A stretch of DNA of 64,000 nucleotides from Glebionis coronaria. Its lineage: Eukaryota > Streptophyta > Magnoliopsida > Asterales > Asteraceae. The DNA is taken from assembly GCA_025667525.1 (NCBI GenBank), contig CM046878.1, forward strand, positions 396,928,974 through 396,992,973. Direction: 5' to 3'. This document shows, in pieces, positions 1 through 12,560 of this stretch (the first letter of the stretch is position 1; each line of letters opens with the position of its first letter). The notes under the pieces are model-generated. The model was not told the DNA's origin, ran no database searches, and worked only from the letters and a program-made list of their open reading frames with translations. The position numbers and the translations under genes are program-made.

Positions 1-1195
1 GGACTGATGGGCGACTGCAACCTCTCTCCTGAGGAAGGCTACAGTCTCCCGCATTGCCTCATCCATGGTCCTGGGTATTTTGTCGTGCAAACGTTTGATC
101 AGGCCTGGATGTGTGATTCCGTGCATGAACCCTGATATTTTACATTTTGGAGCTGCTTTAACATGTCGGACTTCAATCTTGAATCTCTTCATGAAGTGTT
201 ATGTGGATTCTCCGTCTTTTTGCTTGATGTGGTGGAGTTCCACAAGGTATTGTATGCATTACTTTTCTTGGAGATAGTTGGCTAAGAAAGCTGTTTTTAG
301 GTCGTAACTATCAATTGTCTTCTCCGGGAGATCATCGAACCATACTCGGGCATTGCAGATCAATGTGGAATTGAACATGTGGCACCACGTGGGCACGACC
401 CATTTTTCCACTTTGGCTGATGCTTGGAAGATTTTGACGTGGTCTTCTAGATCTCCCGACTTGTCATATGGCTTGACTTGACTTGGTATTCTTATTTTCT
501 TTGGGAAGTCGAAGTTTCGGATGCGAGGTGTAAACGGGTCAACGTCTTCACACAACCAAGGGCGAGACAGGTCACCACTACTTTCTTTTGATTTCGCCTT
601 TTTTTGACCTTCTATTTTTGACGTCGCTCTCATTTGTTTCTGAGTGCTTTTTGGACGTTGCCTCGTCGTTCCGGTCTCGTCTGGTAATGGGACTTCTCTT
701 CCTGTGGTGTTTCTTTTTAGCCTGTCAAATACCCCTCCATCTTGTGGCCCTATCCTTGTGAAGGCCTTCGTATCATCATGATTTCTCCGGCTGGTAGAGT
801 CGTGTCGGGTTCGTGGAGTGGTATTCCGGCTATAACTGGGCTTTCCCTTTTGTCTTGGGATGCATGCTTCTCGTTACCTCGTCTTTTGTTAGGCTGCAGG
901 GTGGCAGACTCGGAGTAGTCGGAGAGTTCGTATCCCTTTCGACTTCTCTTGGAGCTTCCCCCGTATGTAAGGCGTGCCTTTACAGACTTTAGCTTCTTCT
1001 CACGTTGTTCTTCTTCTTGAAACTGCTTGGCTATTACAGGTTATAACTGGTCGAAGTGTTTCTCACAGAAATTCCTAATGGTGGCTTCAGACGCTCTTAC
1101 TTCAGGGTGTCTACACCTTTGTTTGTTTTCTCAACACATGTGTTTCACACGGCGGACGTAGTAGGTGTTGGAGGATCTCTTGCCTTATCGCTCAT
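1..1195 (-). pseudogene. Decayed gag of element X
   Basis: A likely original start codon is at 1195-1193, but that frame stops after 16 codons at a TGA. A clear gag block is open at 633-259. It contains DLSRPWLCEDVDPFTPRI, then the gag-domain core with MFNSTLICNARVWFDDLP. The same domain continues to position 1 in a shifted frame, with KISGFMHGITHPGLIKRLHD. Element A has the equivalent blocks (LSRPW, MFNSTLIGNARDWFEGLP, ISDYMHAITDRELIRRL), which fixes the identity as capsid-type Gag of a Tat-lineage Ty3/gypsy element. At least one stop and one frameshift make it non-functional. Confidence 0.8.
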
Positions 1196-1255
1196 TTTGG
1201 AACGAGGTTTTTTGTGAGACGCAGTTGTGTATCGGGTCCTACGGATGGTGCCACT

Positions 1256-1833
1256 TGTTACTACAGTGATCGGTCGGGGTCAAAAGTAGATCTAAGTACT
1301 CACCAGGAGGTCCTTAGATGCTTTGTGTTGTAAAGAGATCGTGTACTATCAAGAGATATTGTTGACGATTTCCTGCGCACGTAGAGTAATACCGTTAGTC
1401 CTTACCGTGGGGACGGACCCTACGATTAGACTCCGGTGTGAGAGTAAGTATTCATATCATCCGAGATATATGTGTGTGTAGAGATGAGTGAGAAAATTGT
1501 ACCTAGTTTGGAGTGCAAGTGCGTACTATTTATAGAAGAAAGTATTGGGCCTTTCTTCGTTTCTCGGATAGTACTTGGGAGTGGGCCCTTGTGGTCCAGA
1601 GGCCCATTTGTTTGTGTGTGGTCTAATCGTTCCCTATGAATTATTCTTTAGAAGACTTATCTACAGGGTCTCGGACATAAGTATGCCCGGTCATTGCGAC
1701 GCGGCTCCGTTTGCCGGAAGCGAATCCGTCTGGAGCTTTTGCCACCGTGATGGGCTTTTGTTACTTGGGTCTAGGCCCGAGGTTGGTGTATGGTTTTAGG
1801 CCCAATGGGCCGTGTCCATGCTATACGCCATCA
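1256..1833 (-). repeat. 5' LTR of element X (578 bp)
   Basis: On the minus strand it starts TGATGGCGTATAGC at 1833 and ends in CA at 1256, directly before the primer-binding site. It contains a TATA box and a block matching element A's LTR downstream of the TATA (TTACTCTCAC, then CCGGAGTCTAATCGT). The second LTR is outside the window, so the borders rest on the TG/CA ends, the primer-binding site and comparison with A. Confidence 0.75.
1526..1535 (-). promoter_or_regulatory. TATA box of the element X LTR
   Basis: The minus strand reads CTATAAATAG, a perfect plant TATA box. It lies about 300 bp into the LTR, as expected for a U3/R junction. Confidence 0.65.
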
Positions 1834-1839
1834 GTATCC

Positions 1840-1925
1840 AAAAGAAAGTTTATTATCTAAATGAACTTAAATCATATAAAATAAAAGAAAGTTTATTACC
1901 CAAATGAACTTAAATCATATAAAAT
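1840..1925. repeat. 43-bp tandem duplication between X and A
   Basis: Two adjacent 43-bp units (AAAGAAAGTTTATTA...CATATAAAAT) differ at two or three bases. They lie in the 178-bp strip between X and A. Nothing else is recognisable in 1834-2011. Confidence 0.8.
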
Positions 1926-2011
1926 AGATAGTGAAATTTTAACCTCATGCTTACCCAACTCTACATTTTTTTTAGGACTTACAATTATGAATACCTTTGT
2001 ATCGAGAAAAT

Positions 2012-2596
2012 TGATGACGTATAGTCCCCAGCCGGATCATGAACCCGGACCACGGGTAATACCCGTATCCGGCCCATCACGAATGGGTGGGAATAATGTT
2101 ACTTGAGCTTATGGGCATAGGTGAACAGTAACCGCACACACGTGTGCGACCCACGGCCCGGCATGGCCGATACAGGGTTAGACAGAATTATACTCCTACT
2201 ATGAGTAGGATTTATCCCAAATGAGAGGATATTCACTCTCTATAATTAGAAGATAACAATCAATCTAATTCTGGTATTTATCCTTTCCTTAGGGCCGAAG
2301 CATCAGTGACAACCCATTAGGGTTTCACTGCCTATATAAGGAACCCCCAAGGGTTCCACAAAGGTATTACATTCTACACACTCACATCTCGTCCGATTCT
2401 TATAACCCTAACCGATTACTTACTCTCACGCCGGAGTCTAATCGTGGGATACATTCCCACGATAAGCCTAACGCGTGTTGTTTTAGTGTGTAGGATCCCA
2501 ACCAGATAATTCACTTGGTGCAGGAGCCGGAGTCCAGCCAACCCAAATTAAGCCTAATTCGGATCTAGCAAGGATCACCCGAATTTTGTATCAACA
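2012..2596 (+). repeat. 5' LTR of element A (585 bp)
   Basis: TG...CA ends, with the primer-binding site three bases downstream. It matches 24793-24974 plus 43405-43807. I count about 12 differences over the first 182 bp (6-7%), so this is an old insertion. The block CTCTCACGCCGGAGTCTAAT is shared with the X LTR. Confidence 0.95.
2333..2340 (+). promoter_or_regulatory. TATA box of the element A 5' LTR
   Basis: TATATAAG at about position 320 of the LTR, followed by the GGAACCCCCAAGGGTTCC palindrome. The 3' LTR has ATATATAAGG at the matching place (43544-43551). Confidence 0.65.
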
Positions 2597-2599
2597 AGT

Positions 2600-2616
2600 T
2601 GGCGCCATCCGTGGGA
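2600..2616 (+). other. Primer-binding site of element A
   Basis: TGGCGCCATCCGTGGGA begins three bases after the LTR end. The TGGCGCC core is complementary to the 3' end of a tRNA ending GGCGCCA. The exact tRNA cannot be fixed here. Confidence 0.8.
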
Positions 2617-2797
2617 TCATTACACTAAGCTAGAGCAAATCTCATCTCGATCTCTAAATGACAAAGGGACATCCGCAAGGAAACCCCAGGAACACAAATC
2701 CTGAGAAACGGAAGTCCCAGGGGACGGGATACTCATTCCAAACTGATCCCCTAGTAACCAAACAGGCGGACCGAATAACCGAAGTGGTCTTTAGTCC

Positions 2798-4230
2798 ATG
2801 GGTATGACAAGCACGTTCGATGTCACCCCACCACCTACTTCGACCCTGGATAACCCTGATCCAGGGAGTGCGCCCAACCCCCCTAACAAGGAGCCGCGCA
2901 GACCATCGACTGAGGAAGAAGTGGAGGTCGAACCACTTAGTGAGGAAGATCTCACTCGAGTTCTCACGCAGAACTTCGAGAGGATCGTCCCAGGAATTGC
3001 ATCCAGGTTGAACCTAGGGAGGGACCTCCAATCTAGGCTCAACTTTGGCAGTGCCGGACCAAGCACCTCTCCTCAAATTCAGAGGAAGCGAAGGGCACGA
3101 CCCCAAGAGAAAAACCTCTTTGAGGAGACTCCCCAACCTAGGAATGTGTTCAAACGCATAGGGGATCGTCTTATGCAGGAACTACTACAATCCCGTGAGG
3201 AGGGAGAGAGGTCCGACGGTTCACCCGAACGACCAGATCTGGAGCTAACCAGAACTAATCGCCGCACAAGCGTGTGGGATAGGATGAATACCAGGAAGAA
3301 GGCTCCTAGCTCTTCTCACAAGAGCGGTCCTCACCCAAAGGATGGGGCACCGCCCCCTTCTCCTGATCCATCAGGAGAGGATTCAGATGACCATCCACCC
3401 AAGTGTCGCCGACCTAGGCGTACCCCTCTACCGCCCCAAGACAACGAAGAGTACTATGGCGGACCCTATTATCAAGAGGCGGAAGCAGACGATCTTTCCC
3501 GCCCATGGTGTGACCCTAATCTCACCCGTCCATGGGCTGATCCCAGGGAAGATCCTTTTACTCTCCGCATACGGAATTACTCCGAGGATACAAAGCGTCG
3601 CATGCCGGCGTGTGTCAAGACTTATGATGGGACTGGTGATCCGGATGATCACCTAAAGATATTTGACACGCAGGCGAAAATTAAACGATGGCCCATGCCT
3701 ATATGGTGCCAAATGTTCAATTCAACCTTGATCGGCAATGCTCGTGATTGGTTTGAGGGACTTCCTCCACGAAGCATTGATAGCTTCACTGAACTACGTA
3801 CTGCGTTCAAGAACAATTATACTCAGCGAAAGAAGTATAATAGGGATCCGGTCTCATTGGCAACCATCAAGCAATGGCCGGGGGAATCTACGGAGGCCTT
3901 CACCGAACGCTTCAATGACGAGTGCACGCGCACAAAGACAATGCCGGAACTTCTGAAAATTTCCGATTATATGCACGCCATAACAGACAGGGAATTAATC
4001 AGACGTCTCAATGACAAGCGACCGGAGAGGTATGACGACCTTATGGAAAGGGTCAGAATATTCATAGAGGGAGAAACCGCGGTAGCCGCGGCTTACACTT
4101 CAAAAGGAAACAGCTACTGATCGAACGACCAGTCCAGGAGACAGTCGAGCGGTCAAAACAACCAGACCAGTGGGAGGAGCTCAGACTACAAGAGCCAAAA
4201 AAATGAGGGCGATCGGAGGACAAATTTACA
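2798..4230 (+). pseudogene. Gag of element A
   Basis: The frame 2798-4120 is open for 440 residues. Residues 1-230 are a charged, proline-rich, probably disordered leader. About 235-440 is the retrotransposon Gag domain, with DLSRPW, DPFTLRIRNY, MFNSTLIGNARDWFEGLP, YTQRKKYNRDPVSL and LIRRLNDKRPERYDDLMERV. It would form the capsid of cytoplasmic virus-like particles. The stop at 4118-4120 is a TGA where related proteins keep a tryptophan. Translation in the same frame continues as a Ser/Gln/Asn-rich Gag tail to about 4230, where a frameshift moves into the protease frame. The start at 2798 is the first good ATG; an earlier ATG at 2658 is out of frame. Confidence 0.88.
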
Positions 4231-4239
4231 CCTCTAAAG

Positions 4240-5094
4240 ATGTCCTACCGGGAGATCTTACTGACAGAAGGAGCCAACTTCCCGAGACCTCCCCCAATGA
4301 CGACTCCGCTGGACCGTCGTCAAGGAAATCGCTTTTGCGAATTCCACAACGATAAGGGCCACGGAACGGAGGAATATATCCAGCTCAAGAAGCACATTGA
4401 GTCACTGATCAAGTCAGGCAAACTCAAGCATTTGGTCAAGGATTGGAAGGATGGAAAGGACAACAAGAAGTATGACAAGAAGGATCCCCAAAAGGACAAA
4501 CCTTCGACTATATACATGATCCAATCCAGGCAGCGCCGCACAAGGCAGAAAATTACCCAAAACTTTTCACGCGGCAGAGAAATCTCATTCCCTCCCATCA
4601 CGGCAAGTGATGTAGCCGATGCACCTCTCACGATTGAGATAAGCATTGGAACACAAAATGTCCGCCGTATGTATGTGGATGGAGGGTCATCAGCAGAATT
4701 ACTATACGAACACTGTTTCATACAGTTACGACCAGAAATATGAAGCCAATTAGTACCGGCCACGTCGCCGCTCATTGGCTTTAGTGAAGACACCATCTGG
4801 CCAATAGGACAGCTGCGTCTGCTGGTAACCATTGGGAATGAAGAGCATTCCACCATGGCATGGATGAACTTTATGGTGATACGCTCACACTCTCCATACA
4901 ATGGGATCATAGGCAGGCCAGGTATCCTGGCCATACGGTCAGTACCCTCCACAGCTCACGGAATGATTAAATTCCCTATGGAAGGAGGAATTGTCACTAT
5001 CTATAATGCAATCATACCACCATCCGAGTGTCATGCCGTGACAACACCAGTTTCACCTGTTCCCCCTAAGGATGAATCACCACCTCCCAATTAG
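4240..5094 (+). pseudogene. Zinc-knuckle-like segment and aspartic protease of element A
   Basis: One frame runs 4240-5094 with an internal TGA at 4741-4743. It starts with CEFHNDKGHGTEEY, the Cys-His motif of Tat Gag with its last cysteine replaced by tyrosine. A Lys-rich linker follows. The retropepsin active site appears as YVDGGSSAELLYEHCF, with the catalytic Asp in DGG, a form usual in this lineage. The C-terminal protease part FMVIRSHSPYNGIIGRPGI lies after the stop. The enzyme would cut Gag-Pol inside the particle. Both stops (TGA 4741-4743 and TAG 5092-5094) sit at positions where homologues read Trp and probably Gln, consistent with C-to-T or G-to-A decay. Confidence 0.87.
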
Positions 5095-5099
5095 AAGGT

Positions 5100-6414
5100 G
5101 GCAATCCATCCTGATTATCCGGAACAAGAGGTATCCATAGGGGGAACACTCTCGGATAACGGAAAGAGGGCCATGTGCTCTCTCCTAAAGCAAACTTAGA
5201 TGTGTTCGCATGGGAGCACAAGCACATGACAGGTGTTCCTCGTGCGATAGCAGAACATAAGATCCAAATCCGCAGGGATATCCTCCCGTTAAGCAAAAGA
5301 AGCGCGGTCAGGCACCAGAACGCAACCAAGTAATATTGGATGAAGTACGGAAATTGGTGGATGCAGGTATCATGCGCGAGGTATACTACCACGAGTGGTT
5401 ATCCAACCCGGTCATGGTCAAAAAGCATGATGAGAGCTGGCGCATGTGCGTGGACTTCACGGACCTAAACAAAGCCTGTCCGCAGGACTGCTATCCGTTA
5501 CCGGAGATTGATTGGAAGGTCGAATCCCTATGTGGATATCCCTTTAAGTGCTTCTTAGATGCATACAAAGGATACCACCAGATCCAGATGGCGGAAGAGG
5601 ACGCAGAGAAGACGGCGTTCCATACTAGTCAAGGTGTATACTGTTATACAAAAATGCCATTCGGACTAAAGAACGTCAGGGCAACATATCAGCGGCTTGT
5701 TGACAAAGCCTTCGACTCACCGATAGGCCGCAACCTGGAGGTCTATGTTGATGATTTAGTCATCAAAATTCATACGGAGGATGCACTTCTCCGAGACGTC
5801 CAAGAGACGTTTGACACATTGAGGAGGATTAATATGAAACTAAATCCAAAGAAATGCACGTTTGGGGCAACTGAAGGTAATACAGTTACCATCTCCTCAG
5901 ACACGGAAAGAGGTGCAATCCTTAAATGGGAAGTTGGTCGGGCTAAACAGGTTCTTATCGAAGTCCGCGGAGAAGTCACTCCCCCTATTCAAAACACTCA
6001 AGAAGTGCATCAAGAAGGGAGACTTCCGGTGGACAAAGGAAGCGGAGGAAGCTTTTGGTCAGCTCAAGCAGCACCTCGCATCTCTCCCCATGCTAGTGGC
6101 CCCCCGACCCAAGGAGGAGCTCATCATGTATCTGTCAGCCACACATGGAGCAATAAGTGTGGTACTCATGACGGATAGGGACACAGTCCAAACTCCGGTC
6201 TACTTTATAAGTAGAACACTACAAGGGCCGGAGTTGAATTTATTCTTCCATGGAAAAATTGGTTTTGGCATTAGTGTTTGCTACGAAACGGTTAGCCGGT
6301 ACTTTCAGGCGCACCCAATTGTGGTTATTACTGATCAACCAATAAAACAAGTCATCTCTAGACCAGATGTGGCCGGTAGGCTACAGAAGTGGAGCATTCT
6401 ATTGGGAGAGCATA
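5100..6414 (+). pseudogene. Reverse transcriptase and start of RNase H of element A
   Basis: The main open stretch is 5336-5870. RT motifs: SWRMCVDFTDLNKACPQD, FLDAYKGYHQI (catalytic Asp), MPFGLKN and VYVDDLV (two catalytic Asp, about 5744-5755). A frameshift near 5870 moves to the frame open at 5862-6419. That frame carries the connection region (LPSPQTRKEVQSLNGKL) and RNase H (FRWTKEAEEAFGQLK, HPIVVITDQPIKQVISRP, GRLQKWSILLGEH). The gene is cut at 6414 by element D and resumes at 18823. Upstream, 5100-5335 still encodes the pre-RT segment in a shifted frame. Confidence 0.9.
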
Positions 6415-7773
6415 TGTGACAACCGTGGTTTTGAGGTTCGTCACTTGGTCTTATTTTAAGGTTAATTTATGTGTGACTATGTGATTTGCGTGTTTACATG
6501 TTATTTTGCGTGAACGAGGTTGGTGTGGATATCGTTTATGGGTATAAAGTACTCATAAGTAAATCGAGGAACGGTTATTTCATGTTCATGAGCTCACAAA
6601 TTAGTGACTATGAAATGAAATGGTGTTATTTTGGTGTTTTACGTATACGTATAAGTATTATAGTAAATCGTATTTTTTTTTTACGATTTGGGGTTTAGCA
6701 TTTAGAGGTCTCGGGTAAGGTGTTTAGTCATGTGAGTATTTTTCGGGATGGTTTTAAGTCATTTAGGACTTAGTTATAAAGTTTATTTCAAAATTTAAGA
6801 TTTCTTTTAAAACTGTATATTTTACTTTTTTTCGGTATACTCGTAAAATTGACTAGTTTTACGGTTTTAAGGTTTCGGAGGCTTTAGGAGCTGAAATAAA
6901 TTAAGGTAAATTAAGGTATTATTAATAACATAATAATAAGTAATAAAAAGAAAAAAAAATTAAAAAAAATATATGTTAAAGTCAGTTTAGGCTGATTAAA
7001 AAGAAAGAAAAGGGAAAAAAAGGAAAAAAGGGAACCGGGCTTTTGTAATGGGCCAAGGACTTGTTAGGAAATTATATAAAGACTTTTTATTAACTAAAAA
7101 CACATCATAATCCCCTGGAGATCAAGCTTAAGTTGAAACCAATGGAGTCTATTTAGGGTTCTTCATTAATTTTTCTTCTTTCAAAAATTCTAAGGTAAAA
7201 TCTTCAATACACTTTTTAATTAAATTGTTTTTAATTCTCTTACAATCAATACATGATGGATCTAGGGTTAAGTTAATTATGAATTCTGTATTATAATGGT
7301 ATAAACATGATTAGATTAATTATAGATAATAATTATACATGGTGATGGTAATTAATTAAGCTAATTGTGTTAAATTCGTTTTTAAAAACTGGGCAAAATT
7401 TTATGTCACTTGTCTTGATCATATCTAGAGTTCTACAAATGCTTATTTTGCGATCCAAGAATCCCTGAATAGGTATCTGAAGCGGCTTTCAAATGCAATA
7501 AACGAGAACTAAATTGGAGGTCGGGAGTTGGGTCAAATACAGGTTAAACCGTCGGAGGTCAAAATAGTTTTGAAATCAGTCGAGTTTAATTTAATGTTTT
7601 AAGGTGATTGGGGTACTTAGAAGTACACTTGAGCCCTCTAATAATCATGGTAGTTGGTTTATGTATTAAATAAGAGACCTGAAGGGTGGCTAAGCAAATG
7701 GGTTAGGGTAAGAACCTCTAATCATAACAAAATTTTTGTATGTTCAAAATCGGTAATATGCGGATAGGCAGAA

Positions 7774-7975
<202 letters not shown>

Positions 7976-8581
7976 GGGCCTTAACAGTACCTTTAAAGTT
8001 GGGGCAAAAGGGAGGGGTTAGCTGACATATGTAAGGGCATAGGGTGTCCTTTACAGAGATCATAGGTATGGTTAGGTGGGCATTTGGCTTATAGTTTGGA
8101 GACCTAAAAACCGGGACTGTTTTGGGTAAAATGTTAACGAGATGGGTTATGAAGTAAACTAAGTTAAGGGCTTTATAGAGGGGTGTAATGAGATGCTTAG
8201 AGCATATAAATGAGGTATATATATGGAAGAAGGTTAGATGTCAATCATGGGTTGATGAGCCATCTTAGTGTTTGGTTCATGTTTTGATTGTGTGCTTTTG
8301 TTTGTTAGCTTTTTTCTAGTGCGCGGAATTTTGGAGAAGCTCAATCAGGTGAGTTTCATAGTCCCATATCTTTTAATGATTTTCACTTCCAGATGGGATG
8401 GAAGAGACACTGTATGGTTTTGTAACTAATGATGTGAATGTTTTTATGGTTTGTGATGGACTTGTGTGTGCACTTATGTGATTAACTGCTATGCGATTCT
8501 TGATTGTGTTTATGATTTGGATTGGGGGACACGTACCGTCTCAGTTATTATGGTTTGACTTGGTACCAAAGGGATGTTGAC

Positions 8582-8721
8582 AAGGCGGGGCCTTGGGGAG
8601 GTACATAGATGTGTGAGCATCTATGGGACCAATGGATAATGATAAGGCGGGGCCTTGGGATTGGTACATAAGTGTATGGGCGCCTATGGTACCATGGTGT
8701 TTGGTAAGGCTGGGAGCCTTG
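8582..8721 (+). repeat. Hairpin array in D's 5' LTR
   Basis: Four short stem-loops in about 140 bp: AAGGC-GGG-GCCTT, CATAGATG...CATCTATG, AAGGC-GGG-GCCTT again, a degenerate CATA...CCTATGG, then AAGGCT-GGG-AGCCTT. Equivalent arrays are at 16399-16537, 53044-53154 and 61120-61229, with different numbers of modules. In the LTR transcript they could form a row of RNA stems; function unknown. Confidence 0.75.
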
Positions 8722-9242
8722 GATTTGGTTTGGAATAATTGATCTTGAATGTTAGTTGTTAATGCATACTTGTAGAACATTGTCCATGTGTTTAGTGGTT
8801 TATGGTTGTTCACAGCTTATTATAATCTATTTTTGGTTGGATTCTAAACCTATGACTCTCACCAACATTATGTTGACGTGTTTTAGTGTCTCTTTCAGGT
8901 GATAAAGTGGTTAAGCGTGAGAACATATGTGGCTAGGATTGGAGTCGCGTAGGAATGAATTTAGAAGGAGATCCATGTTCCTTCCTAGTTTATTTTTCTT
9001 TTTGTTTCAATAAGTGATACTATGAACCTATATGTTGATTTGTTTGTGTTATTTGTTTGTCTTGGGTAAGAGGTAGGACTGTTACCTACTTACCTAGACT
9101 CCTGCATTGATGAGATATTGTCATGACATTTGTGTCACCTTTTATGACATTTCTAATTCATATATTTCTCTCTGTGGACATGCTATTGTTGTGATGATAT
9201 CCATACCTCGCGTCCCATATTCCGCCATGGTGGGGTGTGAAA

Positions 9243-11879
9243 GTATGGTATCAGAGAGCCAATGGTTATAGAGAATTAGGTTTCCTAGTCTAGTAACCTA
9301 GTCTATAGCTTAAGGGTCCCTACATATAGGCGTCATAGGAGTATGTGTGCATTTTATATTAATTAAAGTTTTTTGGATGTTATTGGTTTTTACTTGCGAT
9401 GTTTGTTAAGTTTTGACTAGTATGGGTTGAACCATAGTAGTTCATACTTAGCCACATGTTATTTTCTTTTCGGTGTGTGACTAGTGCTGGTTGAACCATA
9501 ATCATCCACGCTAGTCATTGTCGTATTTTGCTTAAATTGTACATTATAGTACATAATTTGGTACATGGTAGTTTCTATCTTTTGTTGGGTTATTTTATGT
9601 ACCTGAGGTATAGTATTTTTCTTTTGATGTTTAAGTCATGTTCCCTAAGAATCATGTGGTGGTTCGAGTTATTAGGAGTAGGTGGATATGAAGGATTTTA
9701 AGCTGTTTCCACTCTTATGGGCGACATGACTTATAACTGATTATGTTTTCGTTTTGGATTTAGTCTATGTTGTTTTAGCTAGACTATGGATTTATGTATT
9801 TCAAGAGTTTGACTATGTTATTTTAATGGATGGAGTTTTGGATTTTTTTTGTTATGTGGTTATGAGCTTATGTGAGTAGATGGATATATGTGTTATGTGT
9901 TGTATTAATTCTTATAAGTGTCATCATAGGAAGGAGTGCATTGGGGAAGGGTAATTGTATAAGTATGGTGGCCAACATAGTTATACAAGTACCACAACTT
10001 CAATGGATTCCTAAGTATGATTGCATGAAAGAGGGTTAGTACATGCTTGTATAGTAGATGTTAGACGGATTTAAGTATATGTATCCCGATATGCCTATAT
10101 ATGTATCATCCCTTACAATTATCGATTGTATCCTTAGGAGGGTGGCTAGCTCGCTTTTTTTTATATTAAACCTCCGTTGTAGCGTATTCTTTGAGTTTCG
10201 TATTTCACGTGTACGTTTTAAAATGGTGTTCTTGGTTTTAAGTCTATTAAAATAACTTGGATTTCTTTTGAGATAATGAAATCTTTTGTGTTGGGTCTTA
10301 CATTTCTTTTGGTCGGTATATATTCAAAAAAAGGGACTTGGAAATCTACTATAGAGTTAGATAGTTGGTTGTATTCGGTAAAATAAAGGTATGGTGTTGG
10401 AGTCATGTTTGAAACAAGATGTAACATAAGATTTTTTTTTAATCAACACTTATTTATTTCAAATTCTAAAAGACTTTCTTTAAAATAAAGCGAAATAAAA
10501 TTTCTTTCTACTTAAATAGTTTATATAAGTGAGCTTAATCAATATACGTCATTTATAATTATTTATGCAAGACTAAACAAAGTTCATGAAATTTTCACAT
10601 ACATTTATTTCTTTTCATTTAAAAAGGATTACGTTAATTACTAAGAGGATTCTTTAGTTTTTTTTAAAAAACAACTAGTATAAAACTGTTTTGGTCATAA
10701 CTTATTCGTTTTTAAAGCTTTTTAGGTGATTCAAAAGCCTAAAATTATGTACTCGGAATGTACTTTTCAAATATTTGGTATCTATAGTCATGGGGTGACA
10801 GTATCTTGATCGAAATGTTGGTACAAGTGACGGGTTCAAGGTTGAGTTTTGAATAGTAGTTTTTTATGATTTGGGATGCACGGGATACCTAGTCTTTGAG
10901 TTGAGTTTTGAGATCGTCTAGAAGGTTGTTTGTAGATTGTTTGAGTCACATAGATGTGGTGAGGAAAGAAAAAAATATTCTTTTGGAAAAGTCGATCTTG
11001 TGCACGGTTTAAATAATATGTCGGGGGGCATAAGATGTTTTGGTTGCCATTAAGTGTTTCTTGGATCATTTTTCGTTGTCATGAGTCATTTGAATTGGTA
11101 CATGTTTGAGTTTTCCTTTTGAGTTTTCGTGGTTTTGGTCTGTTTTAACTCGTGCACGTGAAATGTCGTTAGTTATCCGTGGGTTTGATTCGTTGATCGT
11201 ATCTAGTGGATTCAGGATGTAGTTTTGGGTTCGTATTGATTGGGAGCGTTGAGGTAGACATATGAAAGACTTGGTCGCGCCTACACGATTAAGTAGGTGG
11301 CCCTGAGAGAATGGTCGGAATGCCCTTAGTGGGGATGAAAAAGTTAAAAGTTCGTAGACTAACTAATGTGGTCATGAGGTCTCTTAGGAGTGCCAAGGGA
11401 GATGAATAGAGAATTGTATAATGTATGGATATTGGCACAAGTAACGCGCCATAGAGAGTGTTGGAAGGGGATATAATACCTCAAAGGTATTTATGATTGT
11501 TCGTAAGGCATGTAAGTTTTTCGAAAATTTCCTGAGATTTAGTAGGTTTGCCTATTACTATGAGGTAGAACCATAAATAGAGCAAGTAGGAGAAGTGAGA
11601 TGAGTTGTAGTTAGTGCCTTTCCAAGGAAATTGTTGATGGAATGATTTCAAGAGCAAGAGTTGTTAGAAATTGCAACGGATGCAAGGTAAAATTTGAGTT
11701 GCTTAGTAGCAGATTGGCTGTGATAAGCGGTTGAGTGGTCTGATAAGAGGAAGTATTGGTCTTTTAGAATACGTGTAGATTTTCGCGAGTAGAACGAGGT
11801 AGAAATTTATTCGTATTGCTTCTAAGAGAGGGTGCAAGGGGGACGTAGTTGAAACTGCTAAGGATGTTGTATGAACGTT
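9243..11879 (+). pseudogene. 5' interior of element D, gag region, unreadable
   Basis: It begins with the tRNA-Met-type primer site (TGGTATCAGAG, 9246-9256). By position this stretch should hold gag and protease, but I find no preserved motif and no frame longer than about 75 codons. It is best read as decayed coding DNA of a chromovirus-like element. Confidence 0.5.
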
Positions 11880-12560
11880 TTGGGTTTACGGTTATGATTT
11901 TGGCTTCGCCGAGGCACTGGCAGTTTTCATGGAGTCAATGAACCGGGGGTGCATGGCATATATAAACGAGTTGTTATCAGGAGCATCGACAACATCTTGA
12001 TCTACTCAAATCTAAGAAGGAGAGTGAGGCGAATTATGAATTGGTTTTGGAGTTGTTAGGAAAGGGAATTATACGTGAGATTTTCAAGTGTGAGTTTTAG
12101 GATTAAGTTGGCCAGGACGAGTAGTCAGAAATGATGGCATATCGTGGAACTAGCAAGGGGCAAAGTGAAGAAGGGTGAGGAAGTGTTTTGGAGGCTGAAG
12201 AGGTGGATTGGATAATGAGCAGATCTTGGAATTATCGGAAGGACTGGATGAATTCGCGAAGCATGACGATACGTGGAGAAAGGATTTGGATGTATACGAG
12301 AACCACAAAGAAAGGCGGTTGTTTATACGTTGTGGGAACTAAAGATTTGGAAGAACTAGATAGACTTAGTTAGTGGAGCTGGATTGTTATATCTACCTAG
12401 AATGCTAGAGGCATTTGGGGTACGAGACGTAGAGAATGATCTATACAGATCATGAACGTCTCCAACACATATTTAATCATCTTGATTGAACATTTGGAAA
12501 AGGTGATGGGTGGAGTTAAGTGATGAAAGAAAATTGCAAGGCCAAGTACCATCTGGGAAA
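11880..12560 (+). pseudogene. Reverse transcriptase/RNase H remnant of element D
   Basis: Around 11880-12050 the DNA still shows the order of the RT catalytic core in broken frames. It runs from the FG-x-x-x-A-P region through the Met-Asn-Arg segment to a HRQHLDLLKSKK-like piece, where functional relatives have the Asp-Asp motif and YSK. Near 12540-12580, a Tyr-His-x-Gly-Lys-Ala-Asn-Met-Val-like piece matches the end of the RNase H region. Many stops and indels; no product possible. Confidence 0.55.

Larger units (their letters stand above)
1..1833 (-). mobile_element. Element X: partial Ty3/gypsy (Tat-like) retrotransposon, 5' end only
   Basis: The 5' end of a minus-strand LTR retrotransposon whose remainder lies left of the window. 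From right to left it holds an LTR (1833-1256), a primer-binding site next to it (TGGCACCATCC on the minus strand, plus 1253-1243) and a decayed gag. The gag resembles that of element A, and both LTRs start TGATGRCGTATAG on the coding strand, so X and A belong to related families. The flank GTATC at 1834-1838 would be the target duplication, but its partner is outside the window. Confidence 0.85.

Noticed and set aside
6486..6698. 70-codon ORF repeated in D LTRs (also 14407-14625)
   Set aside because: Lies inside the LTR and is not kept open in the F LTRs.
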